From Uranotaenia lowii (taxonomy: Eukaryota > Arthropoda > Insecta > Diptera > Culicidae): a DNA stretch of 64,000 bases. Made by a program: the position numbers and the translations under genes. Below are positions 35,401-44,073 of the stretch, in pieces; position 1 is the first letter of the stretch; each line of letters opens with the position of its first letter. The DNA lies in contig NC_073692.1 of NCBI RefSeq assembly GCF_029784155.1, forward strand, positions 20,837,359-20,901,358, read 5' to 3'. The notes under the pieces are model-generated. The model had not been told where the DNA came from and searched no databases. It worked only from the letters and a program-made list of their open reading frames with translations.

Positions 35401-38400
35401 AAAAAGTCTGGGACGACTATTTTTAGAAACTTCATTGAGAAATCATGCCAAACATCCTAAAATTTAGTCACTTTACTCTCAAATAAGGTATATTAGCTTT
35501 AGAAATTATCTTTAGAAACGGTTTCTAAATCAAATTAAGAAAATCCATGAAATATTTAAAATAAAATAAATTTAGAATGTTATTTTTGACGAAATGTGTT
35601 TAAAAATCTGAAAAGTTTTGTTTTTTTTTATCTGTAAAATTTTTAAATCTGCAAAAATATTATTTTTTCTGTGATTTAAACAACCATGCAATGAACTTAT
35701 ACGAAACTTCAAATTAAAATGCATTTTTTCACCGTTTATTTAAAAAAAATAAAAGGGACGGATATGGTGGCTATTAAAAAATGGGAAAAATATGGATTAG
35801 TAAACTAGTATTGAAATTTAAACAAACTTAAAAAAAGTTGTATAAATTCATCCAGCAACACTGATGATAATTGCTTTACACATCAATCACATAGAAAAAT
35901 TTGAAAAAAAGTAGAAAAAAAACATAAATGTAAATAGATTTCTTAAATTTTTTTGCTTTTTCATGCATTCTCATGCAAAATATTTATATAAAAAATATTG
36001 TACGTAAATATCTTTGAAAAAAAGGGTTGAAAATACAAACCTAAAACCTTCATTGGAATTAATTTTTTTTTCGCAGTGTTGTCAGAATTATTGTTGATTA
36101 TTTGAGTTGAAATTTTACCTTTTTCCATGATTTTTTCAACTTCAAGGCTTTTAAGAGTTGCTTCCAAGTTTTTCAATTTGAGTGAAATTTTGTATTAGTT
36201 TCTTATTTTAATTAATGTCTCAATATACGAAGGTAGGAGCAGCAATATGTTTCGATTTGAAAAGCTCTATATAGCGCATACTTTTTGAACAAGACGTCCA
36301 TTATTATGTGACAAATAAAATTTTTCCTCTAGAAGCTTGTCCGAGTCTCAATCATTCCAATTCACTCATCCGTAGAACTCCTTTTGTCATAAATATATTT
36401 TCTCATCAACAGTCGAATCATCAAGGAGCCATTCATCGGGGCCACTGGATGCCAATTTGCAAAATGGCACCGAATTGGTCGGCGGATGGCTGCGAAGTGG
36501 CGGCCGGACCTTTGGGCTGGACCATTTCGGCGGTCATCGGGCCAAGAATGAGTTGTTCCAGGTGGAGGAAGCAGCCGATGGACAGTACTTACTGGATGAT
36601 GAAGGTGATGGTGGCAGAAGACGAAAACGGCCCCCTGGTGGACGAGGACGTGGGCGAAGCGCCAAAGGTAAGTTTGTATCATTTTCTGGAGAGTTCTTTT
36701 TTTTATCACCGGGTAATTTATAAAACGACCAGACAGTATTTCACGGTCATGCAATTATTTCAATGAATTATGACTGAAAGTTAAATTGAGTCTGGTGGCT
36801 TCTGGGATTTTTCTCATTCTTTCGGATGACTATAATTAATTACCAAAGTTGACGAAGTAATTTGAAATATATTTGATTCTTTGGTTTTGGCAGTGCTTTG
36901 CATAGGAGTTAAGTTTTGGAATGTTTAGAATGTATTCTAGGAAACTTAGGGAAACATTAAAGAAGGGTAATACATCAGCAAATGAAAGCAGTGTCAAATT
37001 AGATTGCAATCAACGCTTTGATCCCGATCGAAAACATTTTCAGCAAACGTGGAAATGGTTTTCTTGAGCTTCCTCACTAGTAGATTCACTAAATTCCTCA
37101 CCATTGAAGATATATGCACTAATCCATACTTCCATATGTATGTCGCATTTCTCATGTTGAACCGTTTTTCCTACCAACTGTAAAATCCATAAAAGATTGA
37201 CGCCAAATGTGCAGGTTCGAGAAAGGATTTAAAAGAAACAGTTCAACTCGTTAGTGTTGAACTTCTTAAGTGCTCAAATGAAGGAATAGTTCAAATGATA
37301 TGTCAAACTTAAAATATTACAAAATTGATTTCATCTCAAAAACTATCGTTTTACGGCCAATGACAAAATGTCGATTCTCGATTATTGACTCTTGTTGACT
37401 TCAGAAAGCTTTGAAAATACTTATGTTTCATGTGCACTGACTGTAATTTCAAGCTTTGGTGCATAACTACTCTTGGGACTGGGACGGTGGCTCGCATTCC
37501 CTCTAAGACAGACGGCGTAAAGCTAAGAACGGGACCATGCCAAATCGTTTCCATCTGCCTGCATGCATAACGATTGTGGCAAGGTGCCACCAACTTCTAG
37601 AACTAAGAGTACACATTTGTCGTGATGCACGAGGCAGTGATCCGGAAAACGTGGGTCGAAAAAAAATAGTTTAGTTTCAGTGATATCGATTTTTCGATCT
37701 AAAAAAATATAAAAGTAAAATCCTTTAGTTATAAAAATTGTCAAAATTATCAAAATTGTGAAAATTGTCAAAATTTTCAAAATTGTCAAAATTGTCAAAA
37801 TTGTCAAAATTGTCAAAATTGTCAAAATTGTCAAAATTGTCAAAATTGTCAAAATTGTCAAAATTGTCAAAATTGTCAAAATTGTCAAAATTGTCAAAAT
37901 TGTCAAAATTGTCAAAATTGTCAAAATTGTCAAAATTGTCAAAATTGTCAAAATCGTCAAAATTGTCAAAATTGTCAAAATTGTCAAAATTGTCAAAATT
38001 GTCAAAATTGTCAAAATTGTCAAAATTGTCAAAATTGTCAAAATTGTCAAAATTGTCAAAATTGTCAAAATTGTCAAAATTGTCAAAATTGTCAAAATTG
38101 TCAAAATTGTCAAAATTGTCAAAATTGTCAAAATTGTCAAAATTGTCAAAATTATCAAAATTGTCAAAACTGTCAAAATTGTCAAAATTGTCAAAATTGT
38201 CAAAATTGTCAAAATTGTCAAAATTGTCAAAATTGTCAAAATTGTCAAAATTGTCAAAATTGTCAAAATTGTCAAAATTGTCAAAATTGTCAAAATTTTC
38301 AAAATTGTCAAAATTGTCAAAATTGTCACAATTGTCAAAACTGTTAAAATTGTCAAAATTGTCAAAATTGTCAAAATTTTCAAAACTGTCAAAATTGTCA

Positions 38401-39409
38401 AAACAGTCAAAATTGTCAAAATTGTTGAAATTGTCAAAATTGTCAAAATTGTCAAAATTGTCAAAATTGTCAAAATTGTCAGAATTGTCAAAATTGTTAA
38501 AGTTGCCAAATTGTCGAAATTATCAAAATTGTCAACACTGTCAAAATTGTCAAAATTGTCAAAATTGTCAAAACCGTCAAAATCGTCAAAACTGTCAAAA
38601 TTGTCAAAATTGTCAAAATTGTCAAAATTGTCAAAATTGTCAAAATTGTCAAAATTGTCAAAATTGTCAAAATTGTCAAAATGGTCAAAATTGTCAAAAT
38701 TTTCAAAATTGTCAAAATTGTCCAAATTTTCAAAATTGTCAAAATTGTCAAAATTGTCAAAATTGTCAAAATTGTCAAAATTGTCAAAATTGTCAAAATT
38801 GTAAAAATTGTCAAAATTTTCAGAATTGTCAAAATTGTCAAAATTGTCAAAATTGTCAAAATTATCAAAATTGTCAAAATTGTCAAAATTGTCTAAATTG
38901 TCAAAATGGTCAAAAGTGTCAAAAATGTCAAAATTGTCAAATTTGTCAAAATTGTCAAAATTGTCAAAATTGTCAAAATTGTCAAAATTGTCAAAATTGT
39001 CAAAATTGTCATAATTGTCAAAATTGTCAAAATTGTCAAAATTGTCAAAATTGTCAAAATTGTCAAAATTGTCAAAATTGTCAAAATTGTCAAAATTGTC
39101 AAAATTGTCAAAATTGTCAAAATTGTCAAAATTGTCAAAATTGTCAAAATTGTCAAAATTGTCAAAATTGTCAAAATTGTCAAAATTGTCAAAATTGTCA
39201 AAATTGTCAAAATTGTCAAAATAATCAAAATTGTCAAAATTATCAAAATTATCAAAATTGTCAAAAATGTCATCCTAGTTGTCAAAATTGACAAATTTGT
39301 CAAAATTGTAAAAATTATCGAAATTGTAAAAATTGTGAAAATTGTCAAAATTATCTTATTTGTCAAAACTGTCAAAATGGTATAGATTGTGAAAATTTGT
39401 GAAAATTGT

Positions 39410-39471
<62 letters not shown>

Positions 39472-42040
39472 GGTGGAGAATGTTTTTTTAGGATTTTGAA
39501 TTCCTCTTATGGCTTGTTTTGGTTTTTATGAACATTTGTTTTGAATTTTGCTTAATGTAAACTCAATTTCAGAGGAAACTTCCTTGAAAGAAGCAAACTA
39601 TGGAAAACCCAAAAACGTATTTATTAGAATTCATAATAAATTCATGCATTGATTTACTTCACTTTATGGCCTTATTTATAAATTCCAACCCAACAACACC
39701 AACAAAATTAAAAAAAAAACTTTAAATTCTCCAGGTGAAATTAGCATTAATTGGATTAAATTTGACTCTGATTTGCAGCTCACTGTGTGTTTGTGTCTCA
39801 TTCCAGTTCTAAACTTTCTCCCGGTTCCGGTCGATGATGAGTGCCTTTCGGATGATGGCCTCCGGACTGGCCAGTGCATGAACGTGTACGAGTGCCGCAT
39901 TCAGGGTGGGTCAGCACGTGGCCAGTGCGCTCTCGGATTTGGCGTCTGCTGTATTTGTAAGACTTGCTTATTTATTCATTTACGACTATAACCAGGGACC
40001 AAACTTTATCCTTCCGAACATCCTGTAGCCTTGTTTTGGGGGTGGGAAAAAAAATTTCCTCCAAACAAGGGACGCTGTAAGCGAATTTCGAAATTTCAGA
40101 ATGTATGCATAAATTCGGTTTTGTTTGTTTCTCTCTCATTTTTTCGTTTTCTTCGGGTGGAACCGGACACACACCTTCGTTGGACCCGAATTGGATGCAG
40201 TTACGGCCACCTGTGACCAAGAGATGGCAAACAACATCACCTACTTCGTGTCCCCCGGTTTTCCGGCTCTGCTGCCCAAGGATATGAGCTCCTGTAAGCT
40301 GAAAATCAAGCTGATGAACACCGAGATTAGCCAGCTGAAATTCGATTTCATCCACTTTGCATTGGTAATTGGAATGTTTTAATTGCTCAGAGTTGCCAGT
40401 TGAAATTGGAACACGACAATATAACAATTTTGACAGTTTTGACAATTTTGTCAATTTTGACAGTTTTACAATTTTGACAGTTTTGACAATTTTGACAATT
40501 TTGACAATTTTGACAATTTTGTCAATTTAAAAAATTTTGACAATTTTGACAGTTTCGACACTTTTGACAACTTTGACAATTTAGACAATTTTGACAATTT
40601 TGACATTTTTGACAATTTTGACAATTTAGACAATTTGAAAATTTTGACAGTTTTGACAATTTTGACAATTTTGACAAATTTGGCAATTTTGACAATTTTG
40701 CAAATTTCGACAATTTTGACAATTATGACAATTTTGACAATTTTGACAATTTTCACAATTTAGACTATTTTATAAATGGGATAATTTTTTCAGAATTCAT
40801 TTCATCTGGCAGCACTATATACAAACTTTTGTTTCGAAAAACTACACCACTGAAGTTGTTGTTTTTTTTTTTCCCCTCACAGGGTCAGCCGAATCGCCGG
40901 ACCGGAATCTGCGATGGCGATGTGTTCAAGCTAATTGGCGGGGTGTTGCCGTTTGACCTGTGCGGGTTGAACAGTGGCCAGCATCTGTACTATGACCTGA
41001 CGCCCCAAGCTCGCGCTAACGAGGATATCGAAATGGAGATGGTTTTTTCGCCGCGGTCCTTTACCCAGCGGCTGTGGGAAATAAAGGTGACACAGATTCC
41101 GTTCAGCCAGCGAGCTCCCAGCGGGTGTATGCAGTATTTTACCGGGAGCAGTGGTGTTTTTCAGACTTTTAATTTTGCAGAAAACGGGCGTCATTTGGCG
41201 AACCACAATTATAGGGCGTGCTTCCGGCAGGAGAAAGGGATGTGCTCGGTGGCCTATGAACCTTGCGATGATCAATCGTTCCGGATTGGGAATCCGATTG
41301 GTAATGGAGCTATGATTGGCGGTTCACCAGGTTCTGTACCAGGAACTGGTGCTGGAGGAGTTCCTGGTGCTCCTGGTGCTGGCGTAGGAACGCTGGGGCC
41401 TGGAGGAGTACCAGTTGCTGGTACGGTGCCAGGAGTTCCAGGTGGAGCAACAGGAACCTTTTCGGATCCGTCACTAGCAGCTGACCCCTTAGCTCCAGCA
41501 GCAGATGTTCCTGTAGCGGATGTTGTTCCTCCACCAGCAGATGCAGAAGCAGACGATGGCCCGGGCATTTTCGACTCGCCAGCAGATGAGCCAGCAGCTG
41601 ACGAACCAGCAGCTGATGAACCTGCTGCTGATGAGCCGGCTGCGGATGATCCAGAGGCGGAAGAAGGATCCGGCGGAGGAGATGGAGGTGGATTTTTCAG
41701 CAGCTTCTTTCCGTCGTTCTTTTCAAGGTCCTTCCATGGATACTCCCATCGACAGGCTCGATATTCGAGACAACTCTTCACCTCCTCCTGTACAGATCGA
41801 ATTACGCTTCCCTGCATAGTGGAAGACTTCATTGGAGTGGGAATGGGCGATCTTCCGCGATGTCTGCCGGTGCACTGTGGCAATTCTCTCTGTCCGGCTG
41901 GAGTTTCGCCTTGTCGGATCGAGACCACGGTTACGCCATTCGCCTTGGGCATTCATTTTGGTGAGGGTTTGGACAAGGGAAGTCCCGAAGACAATATTGG
42001 AGCCTGTTTGAGGTACAGTCAAATTCCTTGCGCAGGATGA
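26165..42040 (+). CDS. secreted CUB-domain protein, five coding exons (gene span)
   Basis: Joining 26165-26447, 36413-36667, 39807-39956, 40201-40364 and 40883-42040 gives 2010 nt, 669 residues plus stop. Intron phases are 1, 1, 1 and 0, and all junctions are GT-AG. A hydrophobic segment (about residues 39-59, ending PVVHSA) is a signal sequence. Exon 2 supplies RRRKR, a furin-type site. Exon 3 has Cys spaced as in insect proteins with a GFGVCC block. Residues 234-350 form a CUB domain with Cys at 234, 261, 294 and 311 (SPGFP, then LCG). A second CUB-like part follows (CMQYFTGSSG, HLANHNYRAC). Then come a Gly/Pro/Val linker, a DEPAA-repeated acidic stretch, and a Cys-rich C-terminus ending YSQIPCAG. 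Such proteins are extracellular; the ligand is unknown. The start could instead be the in-frame ATG at 26186. Confidence 0.85.
26826..27562. repeat. dispersed repeat Q, copy 1 (intron 1), with tRNA-like module
   Basis: Minus strand of about 26847-26925 is tRNA-like, with B-box-like GAGTTCGATTCTC and an A-box-like CACCGGTTAGAATG. It is followed by the blocks GGCGTTTGGCC, AAGATGGAAACGGGAAAGGG, ACTGCCTGC, ACATACACACGC, GCCGGGCAGC and CATACGCAATTCGGTTGCGC, and finally GCTGAATTTTGGGTGTA. The same blocks in the same order occur at 42285-42432 plus 44074-44755. Confidence 0.6.
28090..29052. mobile_element. 963-bp TIR element, free copy of the element embedded in the hAT pair
   Basis: Left end TACCGCCAAACGGAACATCA and reverse-complemented right end TACCGTCAACTGGAGCATCA form a clear inverted repeat. 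The interior matches 16469-17460 at reduced identity (CATATGCTATATATGATTG, AGTATGCAGCACC). It has a single unit where the hAT copies have an 88-bp duplication. Confidence 0.65.
29053..29467. other. AT-rich intronic DNA
   Basis: Nothing recognised. Confidence 0.35.
29470..30471. mobile_element. 1002-bp Tc1/mariner-type foldback element
   Basis: Flanked by TA at 29468-29469 and 30472-30473. Ends are CAATACCGTTCATAATTG and, reverse-complemented, CAGTACCGTTCATAATTG, resembling Tc1-type ends. The inverted match continues inward for roughly 400 bp on each side (for example GGAAGCACGCGCACTGTCAC near 29500 against its complement near 30430), with a central loop of about 190 bp. No transposase. Confidence 0.75.
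31972..32050 (-). repeat. tRNA-like module in the AAGCAACC element
   Basis: Minus strand has an A-box-like TGGCGTCGTGGCAGCG and a B-box-like GGGTTCAAATCTGG in tRNA order and spacing. It lacks a convincing closed acceptor stem, so it is a tRNA-derived fragment rather than a tRNA gene. Confidence 0.5.
32520..32960. repeat. tandem repeat of ~103 bp units
   Basis: Units carry GACATGTCNCAAAAAAGGCTA, then GGAACTTNNTGGAACTT, then TTTGAGACCTAATTTGTAAC. The GACATGTC motif recurs at about 32535, 32638, 32782 and 32885 (spacings about 103, 145, 103). The longer spacing contains a duplicated half-unit. Confidence 0.7.
33150..34245. mobile_element. AAGCAACC element, copy 2 (diverged)
   Basis: Shares AGCTTAATCAGC, TATTCAGCCCAAAATTTAA and the right end TTTTGGTTGCTTAGG with copy 1 in the same orientation. 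It also has a tRNA-like module at a comparable offset (33448-33515, minus). The left terminal repeat was not found. A higher-GC patch at 33771-33971 has a 66-codon minus ORF of unknown nature. Confidence 0.5.
33448..33515 (-). repeat. tRNA-like module in AAGCAACC copy 2
   Basis: Minus strand has an A-box-like TTTGGTCGAGAGGTTAACG and a B-box-like GGATCAATTCCC at tRNA spacing. It differs in sequence from the module of copy 1. Confidence 0.5.
36413..36667 (+). CDS. CUB gene exon 2: propeptide-like segment with furin site
   Basis: Preceded by CATCAACAG and followed by GTAAGT. It begins with two bases completing codon 95 and ends with one base of codon 180. It encodes ESSRSHSSGPLDANLQNGTE, then a Gly-rich stretch, LFQVEEAADGQYLLDDEGDG, and RRRKRPPGGRGRGRSAK. 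RRRKR is a likely proprotein convertase site. The frame chosen is the only one that is open and phase-compatible with exons 1 and 3. Confidence 0.8.
37735..39412. repeat. 9-bp minisatellite (GTCAAAATT)n, ~185 units, intron 2
   Basis: Near-perfect 9-mer repeats. The left-central part (about 37780-38150) is almost uniform, and the right and outer parts carry more substitutions (TTTTC, GTTGAAA, GTGAAA variants). Because 9 is divisible by 3, several reading frames stay open for hundreds of codons on both strands; these are not genes. Confidence 0.95.
39413..39472. repeat. (ACAG)15 microsatellite
   Basis: Sixty bases of perfect ACAG repeats directly abutting the end of the 9-bp array. Confidence 0.95.
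39807..39956 (+). CDS. CUB gene exon 3: Cys-rich GFGVCC module
   Basis: Acceptor TTCCAG and donor GTAAGA. It opens with two bases that complete codon 180 (Val) and ends one base into codon 230. Encodes VDDECLSDDGLRTGQC, MNVYECRIQGGSARGQC and ALGFGVCC, the Cys pattern seen just upstream of CUB domains in many insect secreted proteins. Confidence 0.85.
39957..40200 (+). other. CUB gene intron 3 (244 bp)
   Basis: GTAAGA to GGATGCAG. The upstream AG near 40100 (TTTCAG) was rejected because phase 1 entry there creates an immediate TAA. Confidence 0.7.
40201..40364 (+). CDS. CUB gene exon 4: first half of the CUB domain
   Basis: Starts with two bases completing codon 230 (Phe), then TATCDQEMANNITYFVSPGF and LPKDMSSCKLKIKLM, ending FDFIHFAL in phase 0 before GTAATT. 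C234 and C261 are the first Cys pair of the CUB fold, and SPGFP is its usual early turn motif. Confidence 0.85.
40365..40882 (+). other. CUB gene intron 4 (518 bp)
   Basis: GTAATT to CCCCTCACAG with a long T-rich tract before the acceptor. Mostly made of the (AATTTTGAC)n array. Confidence 0.8.
40421..40766. repeat. 9-bp minisatellite (AATTTTGAC)n, ~38 units, intron 4
   Basis: The same 9-mer as in intron 2 but in reverse complement. It has more substitutions and small indels than the central part of the intron 2 array (CAGTTTT, ACTTTTGAC, TAGACAATTT variants). Confidence 0.9.
40883..42040 (+). CDS. CUB gene exon 5: rest of CUB region, linker, Cys-rich C-terminus
   Basis: Enters in phase 0 at GGTCAGCCG. 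Residues 285-412 contain C294, C311, C366, C397, C405 and C412 with the blocks LCGLNSGQHLYYDL, RLWEIKVTQI and CMQYFTGSSG. Residues about 425-475 are Gly/Pro/Val-rich. A DEPAADEPAADEPAA-type acidic repeat follows, then Gly/Ser and aromatic sequence. The C-terminus (SCTDRITLPC to CLRYSQIPCAG) has ten Cys and the TPFALGIHF block seen in related insect CUB proteins, probably a further CUB-like domain. Stop TGA at 42038-42040. Confidence 0.9.
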   Translation, partial: GQPNRRTGICDGDVFKLIGGVLPFDLCGLNSGQHLYYDLTPQARANEDIEMEMVFSPRSFTQRLWEIKVTQIPFSQRAPSGCMQYFTGSSGVFQTFNFAENGRHLANHNYRACFRQEKGMCSVAYEPCDDQSFRIGNPIGNGAMIGGSPGSVPGTGAGGVPGAPGAGVGTLGPGGVPVAGTVPGVPGGATGTFSDPSLAADPLAPAADVPVADVVPPPADAEADDGPGIFDSPADEPAADEPAADEPAADEPAADDPEAEEGSGGGDGGGFFSSFFPSFFSRSFHGYSHRQARYSRQLFTSSCTDRITLPCIVEDFIGVGMGDLPRCLPVHCGNSLCPAGVSPCRIETTVTPFALGIHFGEGLDKGSPEDNIGACLRYSQIPCAG

Positions 42041-42126
42041 TCGGAAATAGCATTTATTATTTGTACAGAGTTTAGGTTATAATTTATGAATGCGAGTTTA
42101 TTTATATGTTATGCGTGATTTGAGTG

Positions 42127-42132
42127 AATAAA
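42127..42132 (+). promoter_or_regulatory. AATAAA polyadenylation signal of the CUB gene
   Basis: Canonical hexamer 87 bases after the stop codon, giving a short 3' UTR of roughly 110 bases. Confidence 0.65.
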
Positions 42133-42284
42133 TGGATCTATCTTCTTTAAATGAAAAGTCATCAAACACTTAATCTTTTCGATTTTCGTGCTACAACCTA
42201 TCAGTATTGTAAAAATATATATTTTTTAAGTTTTAAATTTTAATCATTAACAGTACTACTTATTCACCTGAGGCAGATTGAAAA

Positions 42285-42432
42285 CGAGGGACAATTATCA
42301 TAGTATCTCTGCACGGCTCATCATCAAAAAACGCACATTGTCTGGCGTTTGGCCAGGGATTGAAGAAAATTGCCATAAGATGGGTAAGGGAATTGGAAAC
42401 GAGAAGCTGTATTTTGCTTTTCTACTGCCTGC
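42285..42432. repeat. dispersed repeat Q, copy 2, left part
   Basis: Blocks ATCAAAAAACGCACA, TGGCGTTTGGCC, AAGATGGGTAAGGGAA and CTACTGCCTGC align with 26980-27122. It is split from its right part (44074-44755) by the LINE. Confidence 0.65.
42424..42432. repeat. 9-bp target-site duplication of the RTE-like LINE, left (ACTGCCTGC)
   Basis: Identical to 44074-44082. In repeat Q copy 1 the single ACTGCCTGC at about 27114-27122 represents the empty site. Confidence 0.8.
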
Positions 42433-44073
42433 CTTCCGAGTCACGAATAGCGATGGCCAACAGAATCTGCAGCTCGAAGCGCCAACAGTAAGTCGCATAA
42501 ATGGCGTCAACTCGGAAGCGCCTTCGCTGGCTGAAATAGAAGCGGCAATCAAAAACATGAAATCCAACAAAGCACCTGGGATCGATTGCATCCCTGCTGA
42601 AATGCTGAAAGCCGACCCTGCCCTATCAGCACAAATGTTGCACCGTCTTTTCGCTGACATCTGGGATACTGCAACATTCCCGGCCGACTGGATGCAGGGT
42701 ATTCTCGTAAAGGTCCCGAAGAAAGGAGACCTGACAGAGTGCGGTAACTGGCGAGGCATAACGTTGATCTGTACAACCCTCAAAGTACTCTGCAAAGTGA
42801 TTCTGAATAGGATCCAGGAGAAAATAGACGCTACACTCCGACGGCAACAAGCTGGATTCCGATCTCGACGATCATGTGTGGACCACATCACAACGCTACG
42901 AATCATACTGGAACAAATCAACGAATTCCAGGACTCTCTTCTGCTGGTTTTCGTTGATTTCGAAAAAGCATTCGACCGACTTAACCATGAAAACATCTGG
43001 GCGGCTCTAAGGCGACGAGGGGTCCCAGAGAAACTAGTCCATCTCATCGAAGCACAGTATGAGGCATTTTCGTGCAAGGTCTTGCACGACGGTGTCTTGT
43101 CCGAACCAATCCCGGTAACTGCTGGAGTGAGACAAGGATGTATTCTATCACCGCTACTTTTTCTAATCGTAATGGATGAGATTCTGATTGGATCGATTGA
43201 CTGTGCACCGAACCGAGGATTGCCGTGGAATCCTTCAACAATGGAGCAACTGAACGACCTTGACCTGGCTGACGATATTGTTTTGCTCGCCCAAACACAA
43301 CCAGATATGCAGAGCAAACTCGACGACCTCACCGAAAGTTCCAAGGCAGCAGGTCTCAAAGTCAATGTCGGAAAGACCAAGTCGATGGAGATCAACACAG
43401 GAAATCCCTCCAGTTTCATGGTAGCTGGGCAACAAGTTGAGAAAGTGGAGTGCTTCCAGTATCTTGGTAGCCAGATAACGCCTGATGGTGGTACTAGGAA
43501 AGACATCGAAACCCGGATCAGAAAGGACCGATTTGCGTTTGCGTGTCTCCGAAACATCTGGCGGTCACGCCAGATCTCTCTACGAACAAAAATCCGAATC
43601 TTCAACTCAAACGTCAAATCCGTATTGCTGTACGGGTGCGAAACTTGGTGCACATATGCGGTAACGACGCGAAAACTGCAAGTATTTGTAAACCGCTGCC
43701 TGCGGAATATCATCCGCGCTTGGTGGCCTGGCAACTGGATCTCGAATGAGGCACTACATCGCCGGTGTCATCAAAAGGCGCTAGAAATCGAGATTCGGGA
43801 ACGTAAGTGGAGATGGATTGGGCACACGCTGCGAAGAGATGAAAACGAGATTTGCAGAGAGGCGCTAGATTGGAATCCAGAAGGTCATCGAAGAAGAGGC
43901 AGACCCAGAAATTCGTGGCGGCGAAGCCTAGCCGCTGAAATCCGAACTATCGACGAGAATCTTGACTGGGACCAGGTGAAGACGCTGGCTCCGGATCGTC
44001 AACAGTGGAGGTCTTTTACCACGGCCCTATGCACCGGAGGATCGGCGCGGGATCATTAAGTAAGTAAGTAAGA
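42433..44073 (+). mobile_element. 5'-truncated RTE-like LINE with a 542-codon open RT/C-terminal frame
   Basis: One uninterrupted frame from 42433 to the stop at 44057-44059. It runs through NKAPGIDCIPAEMLK, VPKKGDLTECGNWRGI, RQQAGFRSRRSCVDH, VFVDFEKAFDRLNH, VTAGVRQGCILSPLLF and the catalytic LDLADDIVLLA. Then come GLKVNVGKTKSM, CFQYLGSQITPDGG, SVLLYGCETW and a C-terminal HTLRRD/RGRPRNSW region. The stop lies inside a (TAAG)n tail, so the 3' UTR is essentially only the tetranucleotide tail, as in RTE-type LINEs. The endonuclease is missing. It reverse-transcribes its own RNA in intact relatives; this copy is truncated but apparently young. The clade assignment is from motif memory only. Confidence 0.85.

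Larger units (their letters stand above)
26448..36412 (+). other. CUB gene intron 1 (9965 bp)
   Basis: Bounded by GTTTGT and CATCAACAG. It is filled with repeats listed separately: 26826-27562, 28090-29052, 29470-30471, 31599-33092 and 33150-34245. The stretches 27563-28089, 30472-31598 and 34246-36412 are AT-rich with nothing recognised. Confidence 0.75.
36668..39806 (+). other. CUB gene intron 2 (3139 bp)
   Basis: GTAAGT to TCATTCCAG. 36668-37730 shows nothing recognised. 37735-39412 is the GTCAAAATT array, then (ACAG)15, then about 330 bp of plain sequence. A nearer acceptor-like AG at 39777-39778 would put exon 3 out of frame. Confidence 0.75.

Noticed and set aside
37523..39385. ORFs of 68-508 codons over the intron 2 array (KIV, SKL, CQN, LTI repeats)
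   Set aside because: Same periodicity artefact, inside an intron supported by matching exon phases.
37735..39412. CRISPR-like repeat array
   Set aside because: Units are contiguous 9-mers with no spacers, in a eukaryotic intron.
39779..39956. Exon 3 starting at the nearer acceptor GATTTGCAG
   Set aside because: It is 28 bases upstream of the chosen site, so the conserved VLNF..GFGVCC frame would be lost from phase 1 entry.
40102..40364. Exon 4 starting after TTTCAG near 40101
   Set aside because: Phase 1 entry gives an immediate TAA; the acceptor at 40200 gives the expected CCIF-TATC CUB start.
41272..41952. 226-codon minus-strand ORF opposite CUB exon 5
   Set aside because: Antisense shadow of the Gly/Pro/Ala/Asp-rich linker; no independent support.
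42298..43734. 478-codon minus-strand ORF
   Set aside because: Antisense shadow of the RTE-like LINE, whose plus strand has all RT motifs in order.
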